From CAVTPU01 sp963736695 (GTDB taxonomy: Bacteria > Actinomycetota > Actinomycetes > Mycobacteriales > Micromonosporaceae): 64,000 bases of DNA. Positions 45,001 through 53,065 of the stretch are shown here, in pieces (the first letter of the stretch is position 1; every line of letters begins with the position of its first letter). Below the pieces are notes generated by a model. The model saw only the letters and a program-made list of their open reading frames with translations, made no database searches and was not told the DNA's origin. The stretch covers positions 1 through 64,000 of the forward strand of contig CAVTPU010000004.1 of NCBI GenBank assembly GCA_963736695.1, written 5' to 3'. The position numbers and the translations under genes are program-made.

Positions 45001-46621
45001 CGCGGCGGGCCACGAGTGCAACGACATGGCCTTGTCGTTGCAGGTCTCGGATGGCGGCCGGGAGGTGGCTGCCGCCGCTGATGGTGGCGGTGAGTCCGAG
45101 GTCCTGGGCGGCACCGCTGCTGGCCCCGGCGACGAGGACCGTGCCGACCCTCCCGGCGGCGGTGGCGAGGGCGGCGGCGAAGGGGTCGACGTCGGGCAGT
45201 GCGCTGAGCACGGCCCGCAATCGGCCATGGTGGGCGAGACCAAGCGTGACTCCGCCCGGCCGGCGCACGCGGCGTGCCGCCGCGCGGGCGGGACCGTCAG
45301 TGTCGCCGGTGCGGGCGAGCACCTCGCCGAGCGGGGCGAGCAGCCACCCTCCATCGTGTCGGGTGCGGTGCGGGTGCTCGGTGTCTAGCAGTGAGTGAGC
45401 CACACCGCGCAGGCGGATCTCATCCGGTTCGCTCAGCGCGGTCGTGACGCCGCGCACCTGCCCGATACTGTAGTGTCCAGTGTGGACCGCACTGGCGTCG
45501 ATGATGACCGTGTCGACCCGGTCGAGACGTCGCAGCGCTTCGGAGTCCATGGGCACCACCCCATGCCGGCACAACGACCATCCCGCCCATGCGGCGAAAC
45601 TTTCCCGGGTGAGCCGTGCGGCCTTGGGAATCCCGGCGGTCAGCATCGTCAGCGCGCGTTCGTGTTCGCCGGTGAATCCGAGTGTCGCGGCAGCGGCTGC
45701 CACACCGGCGAGCGCCGTGCCGTCGGCATAACGTTCGACCGGGCCGCCGGGCAGGGGAACCACCCGTGGGGTCGGCGGGTCGGCCAGCTCGGCCGGCCGG
45801 GCGTGCAGGTTCGGTTCGTTGCGGTGCCACACCCGCCGTCGGGCGAGGATTTCGTTGATGAGCGACGCCCGGTGGGTGGCGTCGACGAGCAGTCCCAGCG
45901 GACCTTGCGCGATGCCCTGTGCGGCGGCGTTGCCGAGGGAGAGGGTGAGATCTGTCGCGGCTCGCCCGAACCGACGCTCGAGCAGCCGCCGCACTCGGGG
46001 AGCTGAGTCGACAATGGACAAAACGGAGGCGAGGTCAGCCGGCCCAAGATCACGGCGGGTGAACGAGAGTTTGTCCAGCGCCGGCAGGACCGTGGCGATT
46101 CCGGTGCCGATCAGGTCGCCACCGAGCGAGACGAGCTGGCGCCGCAGCGGCTCGATGTCTCCGGGATGCTCGGGGCGATGCCTCGCGAAGCGCTCCTCGT
46201 TGACCGAGTGCGCGGTCTCGACCTCGTCGATCGCGCTGACGATGTCGTCGAAGTCGACCGCGTCCCCGTCGTAGGCGATGACCGCGCGCCCGAGTGCGGC
46301 GTTGACTGACACCCAATCGACGCCGCGCATGCCACGAAGCGCGGACTCGAGGCGACCGTGCATGGCACCGTCCGCGTGCGCCAATCCGCGTACCTCTAAA
46401 TGGGCGCGTCCGTGACCGCGCCATATGCGTCTATGGCGATGCCCGGAAGTAGTTGGATCGTCCGGTTCTGGCTCCGCGTCGAGCACGCGTGCCGCAGCCG
46501 TGACGAGATGGCCGAGGGTACGGGCAACCGTGCGCACACCGCAACGATGGCGCACCGTCCGGGCGGCGCGCATCACCCATAGCGGGTGATTCGCCACCGC
46601 CCGGACGGGAGTCGGATCCAT
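42035..46621 (-). CDS. CtpI-like giant P-type ATPase
   Basis: A 1528-residue P-type ATPase, about twice the usual length. The phosphorylation motif DKTGT starts at Asp993, PEGLP lies at about 950 and GDGAND at about 1272. The PEGLP motif and C-terminal helices resemble calcium-type pumps. The N-terminal 600 residues carry a degenerate HMA-like segment (VRGLAHADGAMHGRLESALR) and extra repeats found in mycobacterial CtpI-type proteins. The transported ion is not known; CtpI has been little studied. The LuxR regulator follows 37 nt downstream. Full length with no break. Confidence 0.85.
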   Translation of the reverse strand: MDPTPVRAVANHPLWVMRAARTVRHRCGVRTVARTLGHLVTAAARVLDAEPEPDDPTTSGHRHRRIWRGHGRAHLEVRGLAHADGAMHGRLESALRGMRGVDWVSVNAALGRAVIAYDGDAVDFDDIVSAIDEVETAHSVNEERFARHRPEHPGDIEPLRRQLVSLGGDLIGTGIATVLPALDKLSFTRRDLGPADLASVLSIVDSAPRVRRLLERRFGRAATDLTLSLGNAAAQGIAQGPLGLLVDATHRASLINEILARRRVWHRNEPNLHARPAELADPPTPRVVPLPGGPVERYADGTALAGVAAAAATLGFTGEHERALTMLTAGIPKAARLTRESFAAWAGWSLCRHGVVPMDSEALRRLDRVDTVIIDASAVHTGHYSIGQVRGVTTALSEPDEIRLRGVAHSLLDTEHPHRTRHDGGWLLAPLGEVLARTGDTDGPARAAARRVRRPGGVTLGLAHHGRLRAVLSALPDVDPFAAALATAAGRVGTVLVAGASSGAAQDLGLTATISGGSHLPAAIRDLQRQGHVVALVARRGATALRTSDCGIALLDAHTPVPWGAHLLCGADHDDQAGHAEPATPGGGRSGAVGACRVLDATVAARAVSHRGALIAIYGSAVAAVLALTGTGRRARNRSITAVNAAAVLGMAYGVMRGNRLDRRPDPAGTDPTAWHTLDVDTALRRLHAASGGLTEAEASARLVHAPADSTPRRLGLVRATISELANPLTPALVTGSVMSAASGAVIDAALIAGAVTVNAVLGGVERVGADRAVRRLVRDNPVRARVRRDGEVVEINAGHIVDGDVVTLHAGDPVPADCRLLTATNLEVDESGLTGESQAVAKSTSATTATSVAERRSMLYDGTIVAAGEATGLVVATGGRTEVGRSLEGAAPAADTGTGVPQRLRQMTKTSLPVAVGAGATLAGLGLLRGRRVADVLPPAVSLAVASVPEGLPLVATLGASAAARRLSRRGALVRNQSTIEALGRVDVLCFDKTGTLTEGHIHVQRISDGVSETTLDALTPATRQVLAAALRAAPQTDQPETAAHPTDRAVIVAARDAGVDPADCIGGWKVLADLPFESTRGYHAALGACADGELMCVKGAPEAVLPGCTSWRRSDGSHRFDSDALSAVDKRVDHLARHGYRVLAVAQRRAPRSGGLSPDRLASMEFLGLLALADPVRPSAASAVADLRQAGVNVVMVTGDHPSTAESIAAELDIVNGGEVLTGTQLMDLTDEALTHRVNQVSVFARVTPADKVRIVAALSRAGHTVAMAGDGANDAAAIRLADVGVALHGRGTGAAREAADVVVTDDRLETIIDAIVEGRAMWASVRDAVSVLVGGNLGEIGFTLGTGAIARSGSALGPRQLLLVNLFTDLLPSLALAVRPPTVRDPVALLHEGPDKSLGSALTRDTLIRAGATASAATGAWLAARATGTRGRAGTVALASLVNTQLAQTVAAGWRSPLVLGASAISAAGLAAMISTPGVSHFFGCRPLGPIGWSIALGSSALGTAGGLAASAIMAERPRRPDRRR

Positions 46622-46777
46622 GGGCGCGTTCGGCCTCTTACGCCGGAGCCGAGCACGAGGTAATCTGCGCCATAGGCGTCAGTCAACGTGATCTTTGTCA
46701 ATGTGACGGGGTGTCGCGCACCACGCCGCGGCAGTGCGCGGACACACACCATCGCGGTTCGCCAGGGAGGGCACGTC

Positions 46778-46807
46778 ATGGCCGGCGGTTGGGGTTGCAC
46801 GTGTTAG
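46778..46807 (+). CDS. 9-codon upstream ORF before the globin-like gene
   Basis: ATG 46778 has a strong GGGAGG 7 nt upstream and encodes MAGGWGCTC, ending in TAG at 46805-46807. The stop overlaps the GTG start of the globin-like gene at 46801. This could make globin translation depend on reinitiation. The two cysteines could in principle respond to supply or redox state. Only the arrangement supports it. Confidence 0.35.
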   Translation: MAGGWGCTC

Positions 46808-47670
46808 GGGCGACGAACAGCGGCGGGGTGCTGCTGCTTCACGTGGCCCGACCGGCTCCTGAATCGGCCCGGTTGGTCCAGTTATGCTGCCAACGCCTGT
46901 TCGCGGCCAAGTCGCGATTCACCGACGAATTCCACCACGCGTTGCGCGACCTCGCGCCAAGCGTGCGGTCACTGCCGCCGGCCCGCAGCGCCGCGCTCTG
47001 CGCCGGCCTCACCTACAGCGTCATGTGGGCCGCGTTGGTGCAGGACCCACCCCAGGTCCTGGAAGCGACCCTGCACCGCGTTGGTGCCGACAACCACCAT
47101 CAGGGTTTCCCCGACGACGCCTATGGCGCATTCGGCCACGCCCTGCTGCGCAGCGTGCGTGTGGTCCTCGCGCACGGGTGGAGCATGGAGGCCAGTTCCG
47201 CCTGGGTCGCCTATTATCTGTGGCTCAACGCGCACCTGTGCCACGGTGCGGCCTGGGCTGGCGCGAGCACGGCAGGCAGACCTCCGGGCGGACCGTCGTG
47301 GTCATCGGGCCACCGTCGACGCGACCCATCGCTCGACGACATCTTCGACGACCTGCGCGCGACCTATTTCGGCGACAATCCGCGCGGCCTCACCTCGGTC
47401 TGCACCCGCATCATGTTGCGCACCGGCGCCGACCTGCGGGCTCCGCGGCCCGATCAACGGCTCGACCCGGCCATCGTCGCGATGGTCGTCGAAAGCCTCA
47501 TTCTCATGGGATTCACCCCCACCTCGGCGGCGCCGGGATTCACCTTCATCCATCAGCGGCTGACCCCGCCGATCGACCCTCCGGCGCGGCGGTCATGGTG
47601 GCGCTCGTTGTTCGGCCGTCCACGACGTCGTGCGCCCAACCCGTCCGGTCAAGCCAGGAGACGGGCATGA
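46801..47670 (+). CDS. globin-like domain protein
   Basis: A 289-residue protein whose first 150 residues follow the globin pattern: FAAKSRFTDEFHHALRDLAP (helices A-C), QDPPQVLEATLHRVGADNHH with His99/His100 near the proximal position, then GFPDDAYGAFGHALLRSVRV. One residue seems missing before the conserved Gly, so haem binding is not certain. The rest is basic and Pro-rich. GTG 46801 is suggested by the overlapping uORF and a GGGG upstream; an in-frame ATG at 46711 would add 30 poor residues. It overlaps the FIST gene (ATGA), so the two form a sensor pair. Oxygen or NO sensing is inferred. Confidence 0.65.
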   Translation: MLGATNSGGVLLLHVARPAPESARLVQLCCQRLFAAKSRFTDEFHHALRDLAPSVRSLPPARSAALCAGLTYSVMWAALVQDPPQVLEATLHRVGADNHHQGFPDDAYGAFGHALLRSVRVVLAHGWSMEASSAWVAYYLWLNAHLCHGAAWAGASTAGRPPGGPSWSSGHRRRDPSLDDIFDDLRATYFGDNPRGLTSVCTRIMLRTGADLRAPRPDQRLDPAIVAMVVESLILMGFTPTSAAPGFTFIHQRLTPPIDPPARRSWWRSLFGRPRRRAPNPSGQARRRA

Positions 47671-48821
47671 CCCCGGCCGTGGCGACCGCCACCACGGCGG
47701 TGCGTGCCCACGCCACCGGCTCGGCACCCAGCGCGGTGGCTCAACTCATCGCCGAGCTGACCCACGGACTCGCCGGCCGCCCCGCCGTCGCGGTGCTCTA
47801 TTTCGCGTCGAGCAGATATCTCCCCACGGATCTCGCCGGTCCGATCGCCGCCGCGTTCCCCGCCGCCGCGGTGATCGGATGTTCAACCGCGGGGGAGTTC
47901 ACCGATGCGGCCATCGGGACCGGCGCGGTCAGCGCGATCGCCTTCCCCCACGGGATGTTCGCCGGCGCGCTCGCCGCTCTCGGCGATCTCTCGGTCGACG
48001 TCGCCGCCGGCACTCAGGACGCGGTGCGGGCTCTGGAGTCGCGACTCGGCAGGCCACTGCGCAGCCTCGACCCGACCCGACATGTCGCGTTGATGCTCGT
48101 CGACGGGGTGCACGGGTGCGAGGAACGGGTCACCGAGACGTTGGGCAACGCCGCCCCCCTATTGGAGTTCGTCGGCGGTTCGGCCGGCGACGATCTCGCC
48201 TTCCATCGCACCTGGGTGACGGTCGGCGACAAAGTCAGCTATCGCGGTGTCGCGCTGCTCATCGCGGCCGCGGCCCGACCGTTTCAGGCCGTGAAGACAT
48301 GCTCGTTCGCCACCACTGGGCGGACGTTGGAGATCACCGAAGCGGATCCCGGGGGCCGCGTCGTGCGACGCATTGACGGCCGGCCCGCGGCGGAGGCGTA
48401 CGCCTCCGCCATCGGCGTGCCAGTCGCGGCATTGGAGTCCTCGGTGTGGATGCGCCACCCGCTCGGTCTCATGATCGGCGGCGAGCCGTGGATCCGTAGC
48501 CCCCAGGCGATCACCCCCGATGGTGGCCTGCGCTTCTATGCCGAACTGCGGGCCGGCACCCGCGTCGAGGTGATGACCGCCGGCGACCTAGTCGCCGACA
48601 CCCGTGCCGCGCTCGCCAGGACCCAGGCCGAGCTGGGCGGACACATCAGCGGCGCACTGCTATTCAACTGCGTTCTGCGTCGGCTGGAGATGGACGAAAC
48701 CCGCGTCTCACAGGACTTTCTCGCCGCGCTCGCAGGCATCCCCACCGCGGGTTTCCACACGTACGGCGAAACGTGGCTTGGCCATGTCAACCAGACCCTC
48801 ACCGGTCTGCTCTTCGCGTAG
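47667..48821 (+). CDS. FIST N/C domain signal protein (NosP-like)
   Basis: A 384-residue FIST protein. FIST-N includes FPAAAVIGCSTAGEFTDAAI and GGSAGDDLAFHRTWV; FIST-C includes VWMRHPLGLMIGGEPWIRSP and HISGALLFNCVLRR, ending TAGFHTYGETWLGHVNQTLT. In proteobacteria, FIST proteins called NosP bind haem and NO and control kinases. ATG 47667 with AGGAG overlaps the globin stop. There is no kinase or cyclase in the operon, so the output partner lies elsewhere. NO sensing is an analogy from NosP, not proven for this branch. Confidence 0.85.
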   Translation: MTPAVATATTAVRAHATGSAPSAVAQLIAELTHGLAGRPAVAVLYFASSRYLPTDLAGPIAAAFPAAAVIGCSTAGEFTDAAIGTGAVSAIAFPHGMFAGALAALGDLSVDVAAGTQDAVRALESRLGRPLRSLDPTRHVALMLVDGVHGCEERVTETLGNAAPLLEFVGGSAGDDLAFHRTWVTVGDKVSYRGVALLIAAAARPFQAVKTCSFATTGRTLEITEADPGGRVVRRIDGRPAAEAYASAIGVPVAALESSVWMRHPLGLMIGGEPWIRSPQAITPDGGLRFYAELRAGTRVEVMTAGDLVADTRAALARTQAELGGHISGALLFNCVLRRLEMDETRVSQDFLAALAGIPTAGFHTYGETWLGHVNQTLTGLLFA

Positions 48822-48880
48822 ACGCCGGCCCCGCATCGGCCGGTTGGGTGACGTCCGGTCATGCACTACATTGGGCGGAC

Positions 48881-49549
48881 ATGCGCGCTGTTCACTCACA
48901 AAAGGCCGGTCGACGTCTTCTGGCAGGTGCGGTCGTCAGTTTCGTTCTCGTGATGGTGTCGGCGTGTTCGTCGCCGACCGAGCCCGCTTCGCCGGGCCCG
49001 ACGGCCGATCAGCAGCTCGTGGCGGTCGGCGCCCCGCCCGCGACGGTGCGACCGACATCTTCGGCTGCGGCGGTCTCTCCTGTTGTCGCCTCGCATGCGA
49101 CGGGTCACGCGACGGGCGGTTCACGGAAACCGTCGGCGAGCCGGACGGCGGCCCCGCCGGGCTCCATGATGGACCTGAGCCTCTCGTTTGCAGGCGGCTG
49201 CTCATGGCACGCCGACGGGAAGGCACTATGGATCTTGCCGACAATGACCGTCGGGTGGAACCACGTCGGCTCCTTCGGTCGGGTGGCCATGCGGATCACT
49301 GGAAGTGTCGGCCACATCACCAACGACCTCTCCCTGTTGGGCCCGACCACCATCGGTGCGGGGGTGAAGGTCGAGGCGACGTCGGCGAGCGCGGTCAAGG
49401 GCACGGACCTCACCCTCACGGTGAAGATCGCGGCGGATCCGGCGAAGCCGGAGACGACCATGGCGAACAACATCGTGAAGATCGTGGTTCACGTGCCGAA
49501 CGCTTCGGCTCCCGCCACACCACACTCAGTCCCGTGCGCGGCCGCCTGA
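48881..49549 (+). CDS. secreted lipoprotein with Ig-like domain
   Basis: A 222-residue lipoprotein. A charged N-terminus and the helix LLAGAVVSFVLVMVSAC end in a lipobox. A Ser/Thr/Pro-rich linker precedes an Ig-like C-terminal domain (MMDLSLSFAGGCSWHADGKA, VKGTDLTLTVKIAADPAKPE). TACATT at 48867-48872 lies 8 nt before ATG 48881 and no ribosome site is seen, so the transcript is probably leaderless. Function unknown. Confidence 0.72.
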   Translation: MRAVHSQKAGRRLLAGAVVSFVLVMVSACSSPTEPASPGPTADQQLVAVGAPPATVRPTSSAAAVSPVVASHATGHATGGSRKPSASRTAAPPGSMMDLSLSFAGGCSWHADGKALWILPTMTVGWNHVGSFGRVAMRITGSVGHITNDLSLLGPTTIGAGVKVEATSASAVKGTDLTLTVKIAADPAKPETTMANNIVKIVVHVPNASAPATPHSVPCAAA

Positions 49550-49982
49550 CACGCGCGCCAACGTCGTCTTTCAGGTGCCTGGTCGAATCCCAGGATCGGA
49601 TAGTCCATCAAGGACATAACCACGACCCCTTTCCAACCCACATTTACATCCCGCTTCGCGCCGTTGAGAAGATACCGCACGGCCCGGGTAGCCAGACTGA
49701 TATGTTCGGCCAACCCTCACGAGTTCTATTTAGCCAAGTCTGACAACAACGCCCACACCAACAACCCGAACGTCGTCCTCGGTTCCGGGCATGTGAATAG
49801 TTCACCCAGTCCGTCAGTCAGATCCCGCAGCGCGGCGCCGGCGTGCCCGCAGCGACACGCGGTGAGCCCGAACCAAAACCATAGGGGGCAAAACGGTCAG
49901 GATGAATCGATTAGGGGAACGAAACCCTCTGATGGATCGAGACTGGTGGAGGCGATCAGAGGACCTCTGTTATTCTATGTAA
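49550..49982 (+). other. intergenic region, lower GC, with promoter for the protease
   Basis: About 430 bases with no convincing gene. Base composition drops compared with the neighbours. TATTCT at 49971-49976 ends 6 nt before the protease ATG, a likely -10 for a leaderless transcript. Short frames on both strands here lack ribosome sites and known families. Confidence 0.45.
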
Positions 49983-51326
49983 ATGATTCGAAATACCACT
50001 CAAATCCGAAGCCACTACTTCTCGGGAGAGTGTTGGAGGTTTCGGCTCCGCCGTCTTGTCGTAACTTCCTTTGCGGCGCTTGTGGCGCTTCCTGTTGTGG
50101 CGCTTTCGGGTTCGGCTGTTCAGGCGGGCAACGTAACGTCTACTCTCCGGCCGCGCATGCTCGACCCCCAATCGTTGGAAAATCTCGATCCAAAGACGCT
50201 TGCAACGATGCGGCGTCAAGAGGCCCTTCAGCCGGCCTTGCAAGCCATCTGGGACGAGCAGATGAGGCATCCTAAGTCTGGCTTCGCTGGTGTGGCATTT
50301 GAAGGCGAAGGACTGTCTGTGTATTGGAAGGGGACACTGACTCCGGCCATGGAGGTGGCGCTTACACTGGCACGCAGGACCGGCCCGGTGGCCGTGAAAG
50401 CTGCCCCGTTCTCGGCAATGGACCTTCAAACTGAAAGCCAGAAGATCGATAAAGTAGCTGCGCTTCATGGAGCTACCGATATTCAAACAATAGGCTTCGC
50501 CCCAGACGGCACTGCCCTACACATAACTCGGCAACCCGATTCGGCCCGCAAGGCGGTGGCTGCGGCGCGACTGAAAAGTGGGAAGCAGCCGGTCACTCAC
50601 GCCGAGCAAGTCGTGGCGGAGGCTGGAGTCAGGGTACCAGTAACGTTTGAAACCGCCGCCGCTTCGTTGGTCCCGGACGGGAGTCGAGCCACCGATAGCC
50701 CTCCATGGAACGGTGGCGGTTGGTGGCACAATGTTTCAAAAAACACCAACTGCACGACGGGGTTTGGAGTGCATAGCTACGGGCATAGCTACGTCCTTAC
50801 CGCCGCACATTGCGCCAGCTCAGGTGACTACTTGACGAATGCAGGTCGTTATATGGGCCCTGTCTACGCTGACGACTGGTCATATGACATAATGCTAATT
50901 GACGCGCCTGGATGGCATGTCATCTACGATGGATCTCCCACTACCACCACTACAAAGAACGTCAATAGCTGGGGTTACTGGGCGGCGAACGAGCTTGTGT
51001 GTCAATCGGGTCAGTCTAGTGGGACTGTCTGCAATCTCAAACAGGTCGAGTCCGTGAATGGAAGTTTTGGCTCGGATCACCCAGACTCTGATGGGGACTG
51101 GGGTTACACCATATATGGTGTGATTAAGACGGTTCAGATCGATGGTCGACCCGCTTCTCGGTCCGGTGATAGCGGCGGCCCAGTTTTTACTCTCGACGGG
51201 GCCGGAGTGCGTGCCAAGGGGATAACCTCATCGTCGGGAGCGCAAGGTGTGTTCTATTTCCAAGATTGGGCTACTATCTTGACTCGACTTGCCGCCCTGC
51301 CCAATATCAACTCAACGACATCATGA
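49983..51326 (+). CDS. secreted trypsin-like serine protease
   Basis: A 447-residue secreted protease. A long signal peptide (hydrophobic VVTSFAALVALPVVALSGSA) precedes a propeptide-like region of about 190 residues and then the chymotrypsin-fold domain. The catalytic triad is visible: His in YVLTAAHC, Asp in SYDIMLIDAP and Ser in SGDSGGPVF. The cysteines around the His motif would form the usual disulphide. Codon use is more AT-tolerant than in the flanking genes, and the flanking spacers are also AT-richer, suggesting recent transfer. Targets may be host, competitor or self proteins. ATG 49983 appears leaderless. Confidence 0.85.
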   Translation: MIRNTTQIRSHYFSGECWRFRLRRLVVTSFAALVALPVVALSGSAVQAGNVTSTLRPRMLDPQSLENLDPKTLATMRRQEALQPALQAIWDEQMRHPKSGFAGVAFEGEGLSVYWKGTLTPAMEVALTLARRTGPVAVKAAPFSAMDLQTESQKIDKVAALHGATDIQTIGFAPDGTALHITRQPDSARKAVAAARLKSGKQPVTHAEQVVAEAGVRVPVTFETAAASLVPDGSRATDSPPWNGGGWWHNVSKNTNCTTGFGVHSYGHSYVLTAAHCASSGDYLTNAGRYMGPVYADDWSYDIMLIDAPGWHVIYDGSPTTTTTKNVNSWGYWAANELVCQSGQSSGTVCNLKQVESVNGSFGSDHPDSDGDWGYTIYGVIKTVQIDGRPASRSGDSGGPVFTLDGAGVRAKGITSSSGAQGVFYFQDWATILTRLAALPNINSTTS

Positions 51327-51435
51327 CTCAACTCTGCGACTCCCCTTTATGTGGTGGTTCATTCACTGAACGCCGCGACTGCGATGAAAGTCGAGTGCGT
51401 CGGTGCGTCGTGGGCAATCAGGGAGGTAGACGTTG

Positions 51436-51996
51436 ATGGAAAGTCAGTCGACAACTGTGGCTAGTCGTGGCGTAGGCGTGAAGGTGTCGTTGGCAATCGT
51501 TTCGGTCGCGACGGTGTTGTTGGCCACAATCGGAGCGTGTTCCCGTCCGGCAGAGGAGACCGTTACGCCGTCAGTCCCGGTGACTCCCGCGGTTGCCAGC
51601 CCTGTACCGGCGGTGTGTCCGGCGACGTGGACGAGTGACCGCCCCACGCCAACCAGAACGAGTGGTCCTTTTGCCCCGCGTGGGGCGATAGAAGCAATGT
51701 TGTGTAGCTATCCGCCGCTAGATGCACAAACCAGGCCAGTTGGGGATGTCCATCGCCTCACCACGGGTGTGGAACGAATTGTGGAATACCTAAATGGATT
51801 GCCCGCAGTAGCGAAGCCTGACCTTCTGTGCCCACTTGATCAGCGGACCGAACATGTCGTTGTGCTCGGCTACTCGGACAGGCCGCCCGCTGTGGTTACT
51901 TTTCGTCAGTGTTCGCTGGATCAGTCAGGCCAGGTACGTTACCAAGGCGACATAAAGAAGATCACGGGATTTTGGGGTGTGGAATGGAACCGCTGA
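51436..51996 (+). CDS. lipoprotein in the low-GC stretch
   Basis: A 186-residue lipoprotein with signal helix VSLAIVSVATVLLATIGAC ending in a lipobox. The mature part has four or more cysteines and a VVLGYSDRPPAVVTFRQCSL segment. No family is recognised. GGGAGG lies 9 nt before ATG 51436. It follows the protease on the same strand with similar atypical composition, so the two may have arrived together. Its substrate or partner role is unknown. Confidence 0.72.
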   Translation: MESQSTTVASRGVGVKVSLAIVSVATVLLATIGACSRPAEETVTPSVPVTPAVASPVPAVCPATWTSDRPTPTRTSGPFAPRGAIEAMLCSYPPLDAQTRPVGDVHRLTTGVERIVEYLNGLPAVAKPDLLCPLDQRTEHVVVLGYSDRPPAVVTFRQCSLDQSGQVRYQGDIKKITGFWGVEWNR

Positions 51997-52278
51997 CCCA
52001 CAGCCAAACCAAGCTGGGGCGGCAGGGTCCCGTCGTTGTTCCGAATTGACCTGATCTGCAGGTCATTACGGGCTGGTGCCCGAGTTGCGGCCGGGCGCGA
52101 CTTCTGATGATCTTTTAGGTGTCTTGCCAAAAGATCGCTTCAGGAGTCACGCCCGTGGCCCTGGCTGGGGCGGCGCAGATAGTGGTTGGCGTCGGTCATC
52201 CGACCATGAGATAGCGTGTGCTCTTCGGCTGCCCCAACTGGTCAGGCGCGCGATTGTGGCTGTGCCGCTCACAGGTCA
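51997..52278. other. intergenic region without gene
   Basis: About 280 bases between the lipoprotein (plus) and the nucleotidyltransferase (minus), which converge. I see no gene, tRNA or clear hairpin; the area may mark the right side of the low-GC stretch. Confidence 0.4.
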
Positions 52279-52953
52279 TCAGAGGAACTCCGCGCGCACC
52301 CGCTGCAACCATCGCTCGGCCGACTCCTCGTCGGGGCGTTCGGGCAGCGGCGTGGTGATCTGATCGAAGTCGGCCTCGGCGCGGGCCAGCAGGTCTCGCG
52401 CCACGTCGATGTCGCCGGTGGCGACACGGTCGCCGAAGTCGCGCAGCGCCTGCGGGTCGTCGAGGCGGATCCGCAGAACTCCGGTGGCGAACAGTTCGGT
52501 GCCCTGCCGCACCAGTCGGGCGAGGTGGCGCGCGTGCTTGGCGGTGCGCTTACGGGTGTCGGCGCTGAACGAGCCGTCTCCTCGGTTGCTGAGCCGGCGA
52601 AACTGCTGCACGGCATATCCCAGATAGGCATCTCGTACGCGGGGCGCGCTGAGCATCGATGACCGGATCGCGATGAGCGCGTCGCCGAGCTCGGTCCGTG
52701 TGTCATACAGGTCGTCCGGCAGCCAGAGCAGTTCCATGACCGTCGGATTTCCGGAGAGCGCGAGTCGGCAGTATTTTCCGGCTTCGTGCAGGGTGACGTC
52801 CGGTTCGGTGTGGACCACGGAGTCCGTCGGCGGGTGCAGGCCGTGGAATGCCTGGGTCGGTGCGGCGAAGCACCCCAGACGGTCCACATCGGACCCTTCG
52901 TGAGCCAGCCCGTAGGCGGTCGAGCCCACGACTCCGGCGAGCAGGACGTGCAT
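52279..52953 (-). CDS. predicted nucleotidyltransferase (DNA polymerase beta superfamily)
   Basis: A 224-residue protein of the polymerase-beta-type nucleotidyltransferase group (COG3541-like). The core motif LLAGVVGSTAYGLAHEGSDV followed by DRLG has the GS and paired acidic residues. Family members modify RNA or other substrates with nucleotides and are often listed with RNA repair. ATG 52953 has GAGGAG upstream; the frame to 53007 is an artefact of a repeated sequence. A direct repeat at 52980-53011 lies just upstream and may be regulatory. Confidence 0.8.
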   Translation of the reverse strand: MHVLLAGVVGSTAYGLAHEGSDVDRLGCFAAPTQAFHGLHPPTDSVVHTEPDVTLHEAGKYCRLALSGNPTVMELLWLPDDLYDTRTELGDALIAIRSSMLSAPRVRDAYLGYAVQQFRRLSNRGDGSFSADTRKRTAKHARHLARLVRQGTELFATGVLRIRLDDPQALRDFGDRVATGDIDVARDLLARAEADFDQITTPLPERPDEESAERWLQRVRAEFL

Positions 52954-52979
52954 CTTCGACTCCTCGCGATGAGCGGTCT

Positions 52980-53011
52980 GTCTGGACCATTGTCCCGTCT
53001 GGACCATTGTC
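52980..53011. repeat. tandem 15-bp repeat, 17-bp period
   Basis: GTCTGGACCATTGTC occurs at 52980-52994 and again at 52997-53011; a partial third copy (GGGCCATTAT) follows at about 53017-53026. It lies 25-75 bp upstream of the nucleotidyltransferase start, where a repressor or activator could bind. Chance slippage is the alternative. Confidence 0.5.
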
Positions 53012-53065
53012 TCGACGGGCCATTATGCGGCTCCGTTGACGGGATCCGCCGCTGGTTTTCGACGC

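Noticed and set aside
43367..45388. 673-residue plus-strand frame inside the P-type ATPase gene
   Set aside because: Antisense to the ATPase motifs and without recognisable features.
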